DNA of 64,000 nucleotides, from NCBI RefSeq assembly GCF_963675165.1, contig NC_087390.1:5804250-5868249 (forward strand), in the 5' to 3' direction. The position numbers and the translations under genes are program-made. A model generated the notes under the pieces. The model did not search any database, was not told where the DNA came from, and saw only the letters and a program-made list of their open reading frames with translations. Origin of the DNA: Halichondria panicea. Lineage: Eukaryota > Porifera > Demospongiae > Suberitida > Halichondriidae. How positions within the stretch are numbered: position 1 is the first letter of the stretch; each line of letters begins with the position of its first letter. Of the stretch, positions 11,136 through 24,578 are shown one piece after another.

Positions 11136-13136
11136 CTATATATACTGTCTTAGGTTTATACCTTGTGAGTTAACACTGGCCATGGTTAACTTGTTGAAGA
11201 ACCTAGCTGTATAATTATATTGTCTAGTATTTATTGTCAGTAGAACTGTACAGTTTTGTTTTGTCAGTAGAACCTGTGCAGTTTCAATTATATTGTCTAG
11301 TATTTATTGTCAGTAGAAAACCTGTACAGTTTTTGTATAATTATTGTCAGCTAATGTTTATTGTTGGGGATAATGCGCATGCGCCACAAAGGCTTTGCAA
11401 AAGGTGGGTGGGGCATTGCAAGTATCATCCTGCCATTGTCTCGTGGTTCGCTATCACTGGAAGCATAGAAAATTTATAGTATCTATGCTAGAAGTATCAC
11501 AGAGCTAGAGCAGGGTAAGTTGCTTAAATGTGAATTAAATGCACATGTACGTACGTGTACATTTAGTATAAATCTAGACTGAGGCTGGTACACAAAGTTG
11601 TTTTTTAGCTTGTACTTAGCTTGTATTGCTACAAGCTATAAACTCTCATAGCTAGCTACCTATAAGCAATGCTATTGTGTACATTAATATATACTCCCTT
11701 AGCTATAGGGAAGCTAAGGGATTAATGGTTGAGCCAGTGACAACCTGGCCAGCCAGCCAATTCCATTATTGTGTGGTATTGTGTGGTACGCCCACTTTCC
11801 ACATCGATACAACATTGACAGCCACTGTATTGTGCATTGTGGTCAACTTTATGTATGCCATAATGGGTATAATTGGGGCGAGCGAAGCGAGTTCCTTTGT
11901 GAGTTTCTTACCTAGTGTGCAACGTTGAAATTTGGTCTGTCTGTCTGTGTGTGTTAGGCTCCTTCACTGGCCTTCAAGACGAAAGAAAAGGCCTGCTACT
12001 ATATAACTGTTTGCGCATGCGCAAAATTATTGGATAATTTTCCCCTAAAATTTCCATACTGCTCAGAAAAATATACTGTACAGACATAGTCATACACAGA
12101 GCTATATAGCTAGCTAGCTAGAGACAGAGCTGTAGGTTTGTTGCATAGCTATTTTCATTCTGATTGTAGACTTCACCAAGGTTAGTATTAGATGGGCGTG
12201 GCCTGTCCATATAGGCTACTATCAGCTTTCACTCCGTTCAGACGATTGTCATCCACACTGTTGCAGGCTGTGAGTCTTTTGTTAACATAGCAGGCTAAGG
12301 GTAGCTATCAGAATGCTATCAGATGGGCTAGAAACCTTCAATCGAATTTTCTCCTTCAATCTACTTCCATTTGTTGTGATGTCATAAAACGTTGTTATCC
12401 GTAGCCGCCAGATACCGGTAGATGGTTAGTGCATACACAAGCAGTCGATACCAGGCCCACTTCCCTGATGATAGTGTGGCCTGGTATCGAGGCTATGTGT
12501 GTGTGTGTCTGTCATGGACTGGCACGATATTTGTTTTTCGTACTCGAGACCCTTTACCAATTTCTAGCGTGAATTAATGCGCATGGGCACCACTGGCTAG
12601 CTACACTAAGCTCTGACAAGACACAGACACTCTTGAGATGACAGGCACACCTAGCCTGCATGTATTGTTGTCTTGTGATAATAAAAACCTTGCTTGGTCC
12701 ACAATACAATAATATTAACTAACAAGGGGCACTTCCAAACTACTTTTACATTTCTTAACCTCATTATGACATTAACATTTTGACCAATCCAGGCCAGCCA
12801 GCCAGCCAGCCAGCCATGCAGCTCAGTCTCAGCTATATGGTCTCAGAGTCACTATAGCTAAATAGAGCGGTGAGGCTGACTGATCACATTAACACGGGTG
12901 AACTTGGACAAACCCTTAACTCAACCGCTTTCGCTCGCCCCCCCATGACACCTTGTGTCACTCTAGTTAATAGTTAGTTATGTGCAATGGTACTAAGTAA
13001 TGATATAACTAAATGGAAATTTCATCTTGGCCTAAAGTGATCACTGTTTTGCTTGCTAACTTTGAGTGGGCCATAAAACAATTGTATATACCACCAGTAC
13101 AAGTAGGCCTGGTAACATTACAACTAGACACACACA

Positions 13137-13184
<48 letters not shown>

Positions 13185-13208
13185 CACCCACCCACACACA
13201 CCCTCACC

Positions 13209-13260
<52 letters not shown>

Positions 13261-13265
13261 CACAC
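11136..13265. other. Intergenic spacer between receptor copy 2 and SANT gene copy 2
   Basis: Near-duplicate of 2590-4744 with small indels, including a GCCAGCCAGCCAGCCAGC stretch near 12793 that is expanded relative to copy 1. It holds a minisatellite (11218-11335), the hairpin at 12445-12490 and the CA tract at 13128-13258. I see no gene. Confidence 0.7.
13128..13258. repeat. (CA)n microsatellite
   Basis: Paralogue of the CA tract at 4597-4738, a few units shorter. Confidence 0.9.
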
Positions 13266-14812
13266 ATGCACACAGCCAGTATCCCATACTCAGAATGGAA
13301 GGAAGCCATTCACCTCAAGCAACAAGACTCTCAACCCTCCGAACAACAAGATGAAAGTGATAAAGAAAGCGAAGAAGATGACAAAATCGAGGAGAAATCT
13401 ATTAGGAGACGTTCTGGTCGGAAAACGTATCAAAATCAACTTCGTCAAAATGAAGTGCATCAAAAGGATCAAGCTGACACTGGAGAATCAAATCAAATCA
13501 GTGCTACAGATGAAGAGGTGTACGAGTTAGGTAGCTACGAGGATCAGTTGGAGGCAGTAATGAACGACTTAGATGATGACAGTTACAAGACTGCGTCAAA
13601 GAAGAGCTCAAAACTCGCCGCCCCACAGAGCAGCGGTAACAAGACACTGGGTAGAAATAGAGAAGGCACAACTGAAGTCGAGACTGTGGAGAATATTGGA
13701 GCTGGTCAAAGAGCTAACGGAAAGACCCACAAAAACTCGAAATTGGAACACGAATCACTTGCCACTAATGACTCTGAGGATCAATGCAGGTAACTGCTGG
13801 TATTGCATATTTTGTTACTTAATTACATGATCCTTACCAATTACATAAGTCTTTATTTTTGCCCACACAAGTATGCGTAATTCAATTAATCTCCTGCATA
13901 ATATTTACCGGAGATTTCTCTTTTTTCCCCTGAGGCTAGCTCGTTGCCTAGTGATAACTGGAGCCAGTACCAACAGACTCAACTGGAGTGGGCCCTCTCT
14001 CACTATCCAAAGTTCTCTGAGGATCGCTGGGAAAATGTTTCTAGAGCTGTTCCTGGAAAATCAATGGTACGTACTCAAGGAGAAAATAAGCAAAGAGAGA
14101 ATTCTATTTGAGCTTGAGAGTACATAACCTTAAAATTGTTGTTGTGCTATTTTTGAATGTATGCTACTTTGTAATAATTATGATGTTGAGTTCTGGCAGC
14201 CACACAAAACAGAGCGTCAACAAATTTGCAAACAATAATTGTGTTGTACAATGGAACAAAGTTTTAGCCATTATACAGAGGTGGCTTTTGTTGAGGTTTT
14301 TTTCTACACAAACTGTTCATTAGGGATAGGGACCTGGCCTCACAGTTGGCGTAGCCAGGATTTTGGGAAGGGCAGGGCTCAAATTGGTTTAGCATAGGCG
14401 CAGACTTTCATTGTAGTTTCTCTAAAAAAAGGTCATCACTTTTCCTCAGCAAGCATGCGCACATCGGATAGCCCTGCCCACATTTCAATTACATGACATC
14501 ATTCTAGTAACTATGCATGCAGTAGAGCAGAATAGATTGACAGATCACGGTAATTCAAGCTAAGTTGAAATTGATGGAGCACAAAAGGGGGGGGGGCTCT
14601 AGCCCCATCAGCCCCCCTCTGCCTACGCCACTGGGTGGGCCATTTAGAGTTGTTCTACTGTATTAGCCATGTGTACAGTTTTTTGAGCCAGTCTTATACA
14701 AATCTGTTTGATTACTATGTTGTATTGTTTCACTGTGCAGGATGAGTGTGTCAAGAGATGTAAGGAGTTGTTCGAAGCTGTCAGGAAGAGAAAAGTAGAC
14801 ACTGGCAGATAG
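13266..14812 (+). CDS. SANT/Myb-domain protein like the C-terminus of DNAJC1, copy 2
   Basis: Exons 13266-13789, 13952-14066 and 14741-14812 (TAG). The first exon encodes exactly the same residues as copy 1, and the only protein difference I find is DECV in place of DECI in the last exon. Introns are also almost identical, including the 290-bp MITE at 14343-14633. Such identity means very recent duplication, gene conversion or an assembly artefact. No third copy follows receptor 3. Family assignment and limits are as for copy 1. Confidence 0.6.
14343..14633. repeat. MITE with GGCGTAG ends in SANT-gene copy 2
   Basis: Copy of the element at 5822-6112 in the same intron position. Confidence 0.6.
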
Positions 14813-15046
14813 CTTAGTTCACAGCAAACACACTCTTATTCATAATTCCATAATTATTTTATTAGGCAAACAGATTTGTAATTTTTGTGTTGAATTCAGT
14901 GACACATAATTATCTCAAACCTCATAATTAAAAATTGTCAATGTTAACAATTAGCAAAAATTTGGTCTACCTGCCCTGAATAAGTAGCAGTTAAGCCGCC
15001 CTCGAAAGTTACCTGTGATTGAATGCTGCAGCAGCTCAGCTCAGAT

Positions 15047-16134
15047 TAGCCTCGATCCCAGGCCGAGTTTTCGCTTTTATAACGGTTAGGCGAACAACTG
15101 GGCCTGGTACTAGTTGTCTGCGCATGTGTCAGTCGTTCGTCAGATTCTGACGAATGGATATTCTCGTTCACTTTCGTGACATTTATATTCGTGTACTATC
15201 GTGTACTAGAAGTCAGTTCCCGTTTTATCATTATTGGAATCGATTGGAATGGCTCTTAGCTGAAGCTTCTCTCTTCTCTGAAGCTTATTCTGAAGACTGA
15301 ACAACAAGGGAAGAGGTATAAAGCTTTGTCAAGCTTGTTAAGGTCAGATATTTTTGTGTGGGCCCTATGGCCGGCTATGCTATCAAGTCTTGTTCATGTT
15401 TGGCAAGAATGTAGGTAGACTATAGTTTCATCATTAATATGGTGGATCAAGTGAAGAGTGTGAGCTAGAGAACTTGGTGCTGCCATCATCAGCTCGTCGA
15501 CAATGACACTATAACCGAGAAATTTAATATGTATAGATCTACACGTATTTAAAATGTCTACTTCTCTGTACAGGAGCAATGGCTAATATCCAGCTATCCC
15601 AACAGTGCTCCTCTTGGCTATACTAACGGACGAGACTGGACAGTTTGAGGTAAGGGTTTAACCGTCTTTGGTTTCTTTTAATATTGTCCTATACTCACAG
15701 ACACAGGACTGGAGTATGACCTGCTCATTCGAGCGTTGCTGGGTAGCTCAGAGACATCAAGAGAATCTACGTTTTCTCAAGCAATGAGTTACGAGTTGGG
15801 GCCTAGAATCAGAGAAGTCCAGCAGCCTGCTAAATCTTTTTGAAACGTAATTTGAAGGCATTCAATCATCCTGAAGTTGCCCTGTGTCACTGTAATTGTG
15901 CTGCAGCACAACTGGCAACTCCCCAGGCCTTTGTGAAGCAGCTCCCTATGTGCATCTTTTGTGTACTCACTCTGTGCATTTTCTGTGTACAAATTTCCAT
16001 TATTGATTTATTAAATATTTTTGCCGACCACAAATATACAATGAAAATTTGACGCATGCGCAGACAACTAGTACCAGGCCCAGTTGTTCGCCTAACCTTT
16101 ATAAAAGCGAAAACTCGGCCTGGGATCGAGGCTA
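15047..16134. mobile_element. Non-autonomous Mutator-like DNA transposon, 1088 bp
   Basis: Near-perfect terminal inverted repeats of about 84 bp (15047-15130 and 16051-16134), starting TAGCCTCGATCCCAGGCC and ending with its exact complement; I count about two mismatches. A 9-bp target duplication, AGCTCAGAT, flanks it at 15038-15046 and 16135-16143. The paralogous spacer at 6516-6524 holds this 9-mer once, which is the empty site. Long inverted ends with a 9-bp duplication are characteristic of the Mutator (MULE) superfamily. No transposase is encoded. The interior contains short stretches that could be captured exons (about 15605-15650 and 15709-15840), which is weak. It inserted 59 bp upstream of the ATG of receptor copy 3. 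Confidence 0.85.
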
Positions 16135-16201
16135 AGCTCAGATCAGAAGGACACTGGAGATATTCAAGAGTTGCATTTGTTCTGAGTCTGCACACTGCAC
16201 C

Positions 16202-19200
16202 ATGGCCAGTTGGAGAGAGACCAGGTGCATAAAATATTGCAGAGAATTGCAGCTGCATTCTAGCTCAGTGTTTGTATAGCTATCAGTCTGATAATGCATG
16301 TGCATGTGTGAGTGATAGGTATAATTATTCATAGCCTCATAAATTAACAATAGCTAAGTTTGTGTTTTTATTCACATTGTATTTTTGAATTTAAAGTGCT
16401 GACATTGCACAGCAGGGGTGCAAGTGTGAGATTTTGAATGTCAATAGTATAGTAGATGAGCCCAACCTATTGGTCATACAAAACCACAAGTTGTAAAAAT
16501 TGCTCATGCATGGGTAAGAATACAACAGCTCACATCCTGTTACTCTCTAGAGATCAAGGCATATCATATATCGCATGGGGAGGTCAGGTTTTTGTGTATG
16601 CATGGGAAAATTTCGTGGAGGTTAGCTTGCCCACGAAAATTATCCGCTATACATGTATAGAAATGGGGCAACGCCTAACTTGAGCCCTGAGCCTAACCAT
16701 CCATTAATTTTGCAGCATGCATAATTACGTCATGCTTCGATGTTATGCACCTATACTTACCCTTACATGAAATAATTAATTTCATGCATGTGCAATATCA
16801 TTGCCTAACTCATGCACTACAGTAAATGTTAATTGATGTACTCCCTTTTCATTCTGCAGCTTTCTCATATTGCTACTCACTTCAGTGTGCATGACAATGC
16901 CCTCAAACTCATCAACGCAACCTGGTAAAACCCGCAAGTTGTTTTTGTAAACCTTAATTTGATGTGACTCTTGCATAGGGAACAATGTTTTGGCCTTTAT
17001 ACAGAGGTGGCCTTTGTTGAGAGGTTGTTTTGTACACAAACTGTTCATTTGGGACCTGGCCGTTATATAGCAACTGGCCTTTATTCGGAGGTGGTTGTTA
17101 ACAGAGGTTCCACTGTATATTAATTAAAAGGTCACTATAAATTATACTTTGGACCCGCATGCACAGTTAAAAGCCTTTTTTTTAGACAAAATTAATGTCC
17201 ACAGTGACTTGCCTCATGCCCGCAGCCACTACAAGCATATATAGCTTCAATCCTTCACAGCTTTTTACCCTTTGAATTGAAGGTGGGCATGGGGACGAGG
17301 CTATCATTTACATGTGCACTAGCTGATTCACAAACTGCAATAATTTATAGGTACAAAACTGTAGTATAGACATGTATGGTCCAATTGCAGTTCCTCTTCC
17401 TGGACTACTTTGTGAGGTGACGGGTGAGATCCCCTTCGCTGTCTGTGATCCAACAATGTTTCCTGATCCAGTGTGTCATGCGGTGTACAGACATAATGGG
17501 ACAACATTCACACCATCAGTAAGATAATTAATTATAAATATGTATCCTTCACGCATGCATGCATGTATGTTTGCATGTATATTGGCCGGTGCCTAAATTC
17601 ATTTTGTGTCTAACCAAAATTTAACGGATTATTTTTTTCAGCACTTATCTTGTCACTCGGGAGAACACTGTGTTCCACATACTAATAACTGTGTATTGAA
17701 ATTGATTTCTCATTTCGAGGACGAGGACGGAAATTTAGAGTATTCTTGTTGCTGCAATGCCACATTGTGCAATCAAGAAAGAACAGATAATGATGAACCT
17801 AGAATTATTTTCCCCATCCCTAATGAACCAATTACAACAACAACAACTACAACCGTTACCGTGACGATGGTACAAGGTCTACCGGATGGCACCATTACTG
17901 CAATAGTGGTTACTCCTACAATTATCGCCCTAGTGGTAGTAATGTTTGCTATCGGTGTCATATTTTTCTGTTGGAAACGGTGCAGAAATGATGAATACCT
18001 AGTCACTAATGACACTGGCAGACCGTATCCTACATACACAGGGAGTAGACCTAACCTGACAGGGCTGCTGTTGTCTGAAGCAGTACTCGGAGAAGGGAGC
18101 GATGGTGTTGTGTATGAGGGAACGTATCAAGAGAATAAGGTTGCCGTGAAGGTGAGTGAGTGACTATACTAATTATATGTACACAGTCGGTACGGGTGGT
18201 GCAGGGCTCAGATTATCGGAGCCATTTGCTATTTCTTGATTTATAATTATACATATAATAGTAGTTATAGACTGAGTATAATTATGTTACATGTATGCAC
18301 ATAATTAGAGGCTATATAGTTATGTGCTATGTTTGTTAATGTCGTGCATTCTCTCTAATCATACCGTACCCTCGCATTAATAGGCCCGTGCACAGTCCTC
18401 TAATAAGCCTAAACTGCATGCTTCCAGAAAAGGGTGGGCGTATTTTTGGGAGGGTATACAGTATAATTATTGGCAATTTGGTATTTGAATGCGGAATCGA
18501 ATAATTCCATAATTACTGCAGGTTTTTCGGGAGAATTCCAGAGAGAGATTCTTCAGAGAGGTGGCAGTGTACACATCCTCCAGTGTCGACCACCAGAACA
18601 TTCTCAAGTTCATCGGACACGATGAAAAAGAGATGAGACTGGTGGTTGCACTGCACACCCGGGGCTCTGTGTACACTGTCATCCAGAGGCAGGTGCTGAC
18701 GTTAGCTGAATTCCAGCTCCTAGGAAAGTCAATATCATGTGGTGAGTACCGTATAGCGGATTATTTCGAGGGTATAAATTTTCGCAGAAATGCCTTTAGA
18801 AAGGTTTTCAGGGATTTAGCATGCATGCAATAATAAATTCACGGTTATAAATGTTCGCGATATATACATGCATGCTTAATCCGCGAAAACCACAAACATT
18901 AATTTTATACCCTCGAAATATACCCGCTATTGATATACGGTATATATCCTTTTGCCTGGCAATTTTCAAAACAGAATCCCCTTCAAGAAAGCTATAATTA
19001 TGTATAGCTGATATGAAAGTACACGGTAATTTTCTCAGCTATAATAACTCTATATATCTTTACTCTCTATTATAACTTTGGCTATAATTATATACACATG
19101 CAGGACTGGGATTCCTGCACAGAAGCAGGCCACCATGCATAGTGCACGGTGATTTAAAAACTGCGAACATTCTGATTAAACAGAACGGAGAAGCTGCTCT

Positions 19201-20731
19201 GGCAGACTTTGGCCACAGTAGGCAATTTTTTACTGAGGATGTGAAGGTACGTATACTTTCTTAAAATGTAATTGTCTATAATTATAGTATAATTATATAT
19301 AGCGGGTAAATTTGGCGATTTGGTGAAGCTTAAGGTGAGGGTCACCAATGTTTCAGTTTGATACGTAGTCCCATGCAGAAGGTCATGGCAATTATGCATG
19401 CATCGTCAAACCAACTACGTACCTCATTCACTAAAATTAGTATTAGGCTCACAAATGTACCCGCTATATGTTATCTGGGAATTTCCTATAGCTTGCAATT
19501 GTCTCCGACGATTTCCTCAAAAGCCATTCTTTTGACAATTTTCCTGAAATCTGAAGAAGCGAACTTATAAGGATATATAGGGTTTGATCCTTATAAAGTT
19601 CGTTTCTTCAAATGTTATTACCTGAAGTGCCGCTAAGACTCATACCACTAATAAACCACGATTCAGGAACCAATGACAGCCGGTACACCCATGTATGCCG
19701 CACCAGAGCTGATGAAAGTCAGGGTGAATAGCAGGACTGATGCTAAAGCTACTGATTCTTATTCCCTTGGTGTGGTTATATACGAGCTGTTAACCAGAAC
19801 TCAACGAGATCAAGGTATGAATAAGTGTAATTTATGCGTTTAAGCAAGGAAATAAGTTTATCGCATAAATAATAATTATAGCATTCTGCTTTCCGAGCCG
19901 CCACAACTTTTATGCTCACATATATTCTAGCACTATATACAAATATTATAGCTAGGCCCTAGTTTTGGCAGAAACACATCAAGTATAATTATATACATGC
20001 AATAATTATAGAGGTTATAGTACAACTTGATAGGTCGTTTATATTAGTGCAGCAACTTTGATGATGAATTGTACCCTCACCATTCACTCACACACAGAGG
20101 AAGTGGAAGCTTACAAGCAGTCCATGAGTGGGAAATTAGCGGGCATTCAACAGCCTACAATAGATGAGATGAGAAGGCACATTCACAACAACAGTTATAG
20201 ACCAAATATCCCTAAAAAATTCGATGTGAGTTTCGTTTAATATTTCACTCCCGTAATATATTTTACCTCGATCCTCCGCACTAAAGAAGTATACAATTGC
20301 AAACTCCACATGATACGTACTTTTGTTAATGACATATAATTATAGCACTCAAATAATAATATACACCGCAGGTATTTCCTGAGCTAGTCAAACTTGTACA
20401 AGACTTGTGGAGTGACGCTGCTGAGACCAGGCCGAAAGCAGAAGCAGCCTACAATGCTTTTATTGAATTTGGGTTGTTAATTGTGAGTTATGGAAGACAA
20501 AAAGTATAATAGAGTTAGTTAAACACTCAGATTTTGTGTGAAGAAAAATTAAGTTGTAGTTGAATATCGTACATACTAATTTGGGTATATAAATGCAGCT
20601 ACATACTATGACTGTATTCCTCTCTTGTGCAGGCACCTCCCAGTCAAGCCTCGGCTTCAGCCTCGTGCACAGCTGAACATGTACATCTATCCCACCAACC
20701 CTCCCTAGAGATTGCAGAGACTGCATTTTAA
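16202..20731 (+). CDS. TGF-beta/activin-type receptor serine/threonine kinase, copy 3
   Basis: Ten exons: 16202-16224, 16860-16924, 17391-17518, 17642-18151, 18522-18741, 19104-19246, 19667-19814, 20098-20225, 20372-20482 and 20633-20731; 524 residues, every exon the same length as in copy 2. Architecture is the same: split signal peptide, cysteine-rich ectodomain with CCCNATLCN, Thr-rich stalk, one membrane helix, kinase with GEGSDGVV, VAVK, HGDLKTAN, ADFG and YAAPE. It differs from copy 2 in clusters: the ectodomain (CDPTMFPDP against CEPTVFPDP; HTNNCVLKLISHFED against YTNNCILELVSPFED), the catalytic exon (ANILIKQN against GNILMKHT) and exon 8 (YKQSMSGK against YRQPMSEK). The intervening introns are nearly identical. 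Its upstream region is interrupted by the 1.09-kb transposon, so its expression may differ from copy 2. Confidence 0.8.
18358..18466. repeat. Small palindromic element in receptor copy 3 intron
   Basis: Copy of the element at 353-455 with a short insertion near the right end. Confidence 0.5.
18747..18942. repeat. MITE in receptor copy 3 intron
   Basis: Copy of the element at 732-923, starting five bases after the splice donor at 18742. Confidence 0.6.
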
Positions 20732-21985
20732 CTATATACTGTCTTAGGTCTATACCGACATTGTGAGTTTAACACTGGCCATGGTTGACTTGTTGAAGAA
20801 CCTGTATATATAGCTTTTAATGTTGTGACTGTAGTATTTATTGTCAGTAGAACGGTTCTGTGCAGTGTGCAGTTTTGTTATTGTCTAGTATTTATTGTCA
20901 GTAGAACCTGTACAGTTTTTTTTGTCAGTAGAACCTGTGCAGTGTGCAGTTTTGTTATTGTCTAGTATTTATTGTCAGTAGAAAACCTGTACAGATTTTT
21001 GTTTTATTGATTTGGGATAATGCGCATGCGCCACAAATTATTGCAAAAGGTGGGTGGGGCATTGCAAGTTATCATCCTGCAGATATTGCTTTTACCACTC
21101 CCACGATCATGATTGTGTGTTTCTCCATTTTAATACAGTATAGCATAGTATCAGAGGTCCCTTACAAGTCGTGGTTCGCTATCACTGGAAGTGTCACAGA
21201 GCTAGAGCAGGGTAAGTTGCTTAAATGTGAATTAAATGCACGTGTACATTTAGTATAGATCTAGACTGAGGCTGGTACACACAGTTGTTTTTAGCGTGTA
21301 TTTTAGCTTGTATTGCTACAAGCTATAAACTCTCATAGCTAGCTACCTATAAGCAATGCTATAGTATATACTCCCTGTTATATTAGCTATAGGGATTAAT
21401 GGTTGAGCCAGTGACAACCTGGCCAGCCAGCCAATTCCATTATTGTGTGGTATTGTGTGGTACGCCCACTTTCCACATCGATACAACATTGACAGCCACT
21501 GTATTGTGCATTGTGGTCAGCTTGCTTTAGTTGTGGTTTGAGCAGAAAACCACAAAATTATCTATAAACTGTCCAATCTCTACGTACACATGCATACACT
21601 GACAGCCACTGTATTATGCATTGTGGTCAGCTTGCTTTAGTTGTGGTATATGGTTTGAGCATAAAACCATCCAATAAACTGTCCAATCTCTATGCACATG
21701 CATACACTGACTGTGTCTGTATATACACTCCCCCAAGCCTTGCCCTTGTTTATGTTAAGCGCATATTTCACATGATTAATATTTTCTACATACCAGCTTA
21801 GCATAACACGTTACAGCTATGGACAAGCTGCTTCACGTAGCTACGTGTATGGGCAATTGTTGAATGATGCTTACGTATGTAGCCACAGTGTGACCACTAA
21901 ATATAGACTCCATGGATCACCTCTTAGAAAATCTATGAACTTAGTCAAATCTCGATAGAAATTTACTCATCACCATTAATCTCAT

Positions 21986-22222
<237 letters not shown>

Positions 22223-23614
22223 TTAGAGGATCCACTGCACACAGTTGACTATCCACACACACACACTATAACTACATTTGTGGATATTATACTTTAGTGC
22301 ATACCATGTGTTTGTTACCAGCGCGTAACGAGATCCCCCCCACACACCACCCACTGACTCAGTCTCACCACTGGAATGCTAGAACACATTCTCTGACCTC
22401 ACACACTAGCCATGATCACAGACTAGGCATGTGTATGTGTGTGTCCAGTAAATATGTCAGGTTGTTCGTACTATATAAAATTATGCTCGCACTTTCCGTG
22501 CAAAACACAACTATTTAATGAATACTGCTTGCTTTGATGCCATTGTACATGCAGGCAGATATCAACCTTTCTCTCACTCCATGCAGCACTGTATAGTAAT
22601 TGTCTGTTCCTTTGTTTGCAATAGCCTCTCTAAGCACACGTATACACAACACCATAAGTTTATAGCCTCAGGTCTTTTGTCTCTTGCTAATTAATTATAT
22701 ACGTAGCCTCAGGTCTTTTGTCTCTTGTACATAGCACATTTTCCTTATACAAGCTTAGCCCCTATAGTAAACTGATTTTCAATGTTTTGGTTATGTAAGT
22801 GTTCCAGTTATTAGATAAACAATAATGGCATCCTTTTGAATACTTTGGAGCAGTTACTTTGGAGCAGTCAATGCTATTCTTTCGGAGAAAATTAAGCTCA
22901 ATTAAATTAAGGTGTACATTTTGTATAATACTGTCTAATTACATGTGCTGTGTTTGTACCATTGGTAATTTCATACCCTAAACAAAAACACTACGTAATG
23001 TGATATGATTGGGCACTATAGATATTGTCCTGTGATCTTCTTAGTGTGAGTGTGAGGTATGTAATCTCCGAGTCTGGTACTCTATGGCCTCTCCCCCAAC
23101 GTGTATTCTCTATCCATAATTATTCGTATATTGACAAATAATATCGTATCTGTGGTAATTAACACTCGAAATTTAGTGCCCGAATTCCCTCGTTTTAGCA
23201 GTTATTTTCTGGTAATGAATTCCAATTAGCGATTACCTCAGTACGCCGGAGTACGTGTATCAGTGTAATGTTGGTAGTGTCGATCATAGTAGCTAGAAAC
23301 CACCCGTGTGGTTTTGTTGTGATTAATCTGCAAGTTTATAATTTCTCCAGCTGGTTAGGTAACGTAGGTGTGTGTGATGTTTGACCTAGTGCCTAACTAA
23401 CCCTAACAGTGTGTGATGTGTGCGTGGGTAACACCTATAGAGCCGTGTATCTGTGTTGTCTCCGTCGTTATTCCCACTAGCACAACAAACCGGTTAAGCA
23501 TGAGAACATGTAGTCTGGTACATACCTTTAATAATCAATATCATGCTATGGTGCTTGCCAAAGTTCAACAAATGTCCTTTTCAGTTTAGACCAAACATTA
23601 TACGGTAGTATGTA

Positions 23615-23815
23615 CAGTGAAACTTGTTTATAGTGATGACCCTTGGGCAGACCAACAGTGGCTGTATTATAGAGGGTGGCCTGCTAACACAGGTCTAAAC
23701 ACATGCTATATATGGAGCCCATTAACCTGGCTGTATTATAGAGGGTGACATGCTAACACAGGTCCAAACAGGAAACCTATTATAGAGGGTGGCCTGCTTA
23801 TAGGGACACCACATA
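23615..23815. repeat. Dispersed repeat (family R1)
   Basis: Contains the recurring phrase GACCAACAGTGGCTGTATTA followed by AGAGGGTGGCCTGCTAACAC. Related copies or fragments, in either orientation, lie near 37090-37210, 40410-40450, 47815-47880, 50485-50600, 51010-51180, 56645-56700, 57095-57155, 59040-59150, 59785-59965 and 60985-61115. Most are in introns of the RHOBTB genes. The internal AGAGGGTG segment is itself repeated. Confidence 0.7.
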
Positions 23816-24578
23816 CGTAGAGACAGGATTCATGCAAAATTGTTATACACACTATAGCTGTGTAAGCCTGTCTTGTGTATTGTCTGCACGAGTCTTAATT
23901 ATCAGTAATAGGCACCATGCACTCCCCTAGCTAGAAACACTACTCCACTGTTTTGGGCCCAAGGCGTGATAAAGTTACTCATACAGCTGTGTTATTGATT
24001 ACAATGCAATATTTGTGATAGTAAAATAATAGTTATTCGATATTCACCCTTTTATCTCCACTTTTCCCGACTAATTTTCCGACCACCCAGTGCTGTAAGG
24101 GTGTTTAAAATTAAAACGTAAAGACGAGCTTTTTAAGGTTGAATGGAAAGTTTGGAGTCAGATATAGATGAATATAACTGTAACGTACGTAGGACGTAGG
24201 ATCAAAGAATTTGTGAATGAACATACCTTCTAGAACAAAACACTTGTTCTGTGCTTCGGTGGTACTCGTGGTATGAGAAAATTAATTATGTGTCAATTGC
24301 CAGTTAAAATATAATTATAATGACAAGATTCCCATGCATTGAATAACATATTGCTGTACTGCTTTTGCTAATGTAGTAGCAACGATTGCACATGTGAAAC
24401 ACATTCCGTTACGGTACTTAAGAAAATGGTATTGTAGACAGGTGCTGGGTAATGATGCAATCTCATTGTGCCAAACTGTTGTAACGCACCCGCCCACACA
24501 CACTGCACACATCCCGCTCACACCTCACCACACATACACATACGCTCACACACACTACACACACACACATACAGCACA

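Noticed and set aside
15887-16258. 123-codon minus-strand frame across the transposon right end
   Set aside because: It runs over the inverted repeat and the receptor leader; there is no domain or splice support, and no transposase-like residues.
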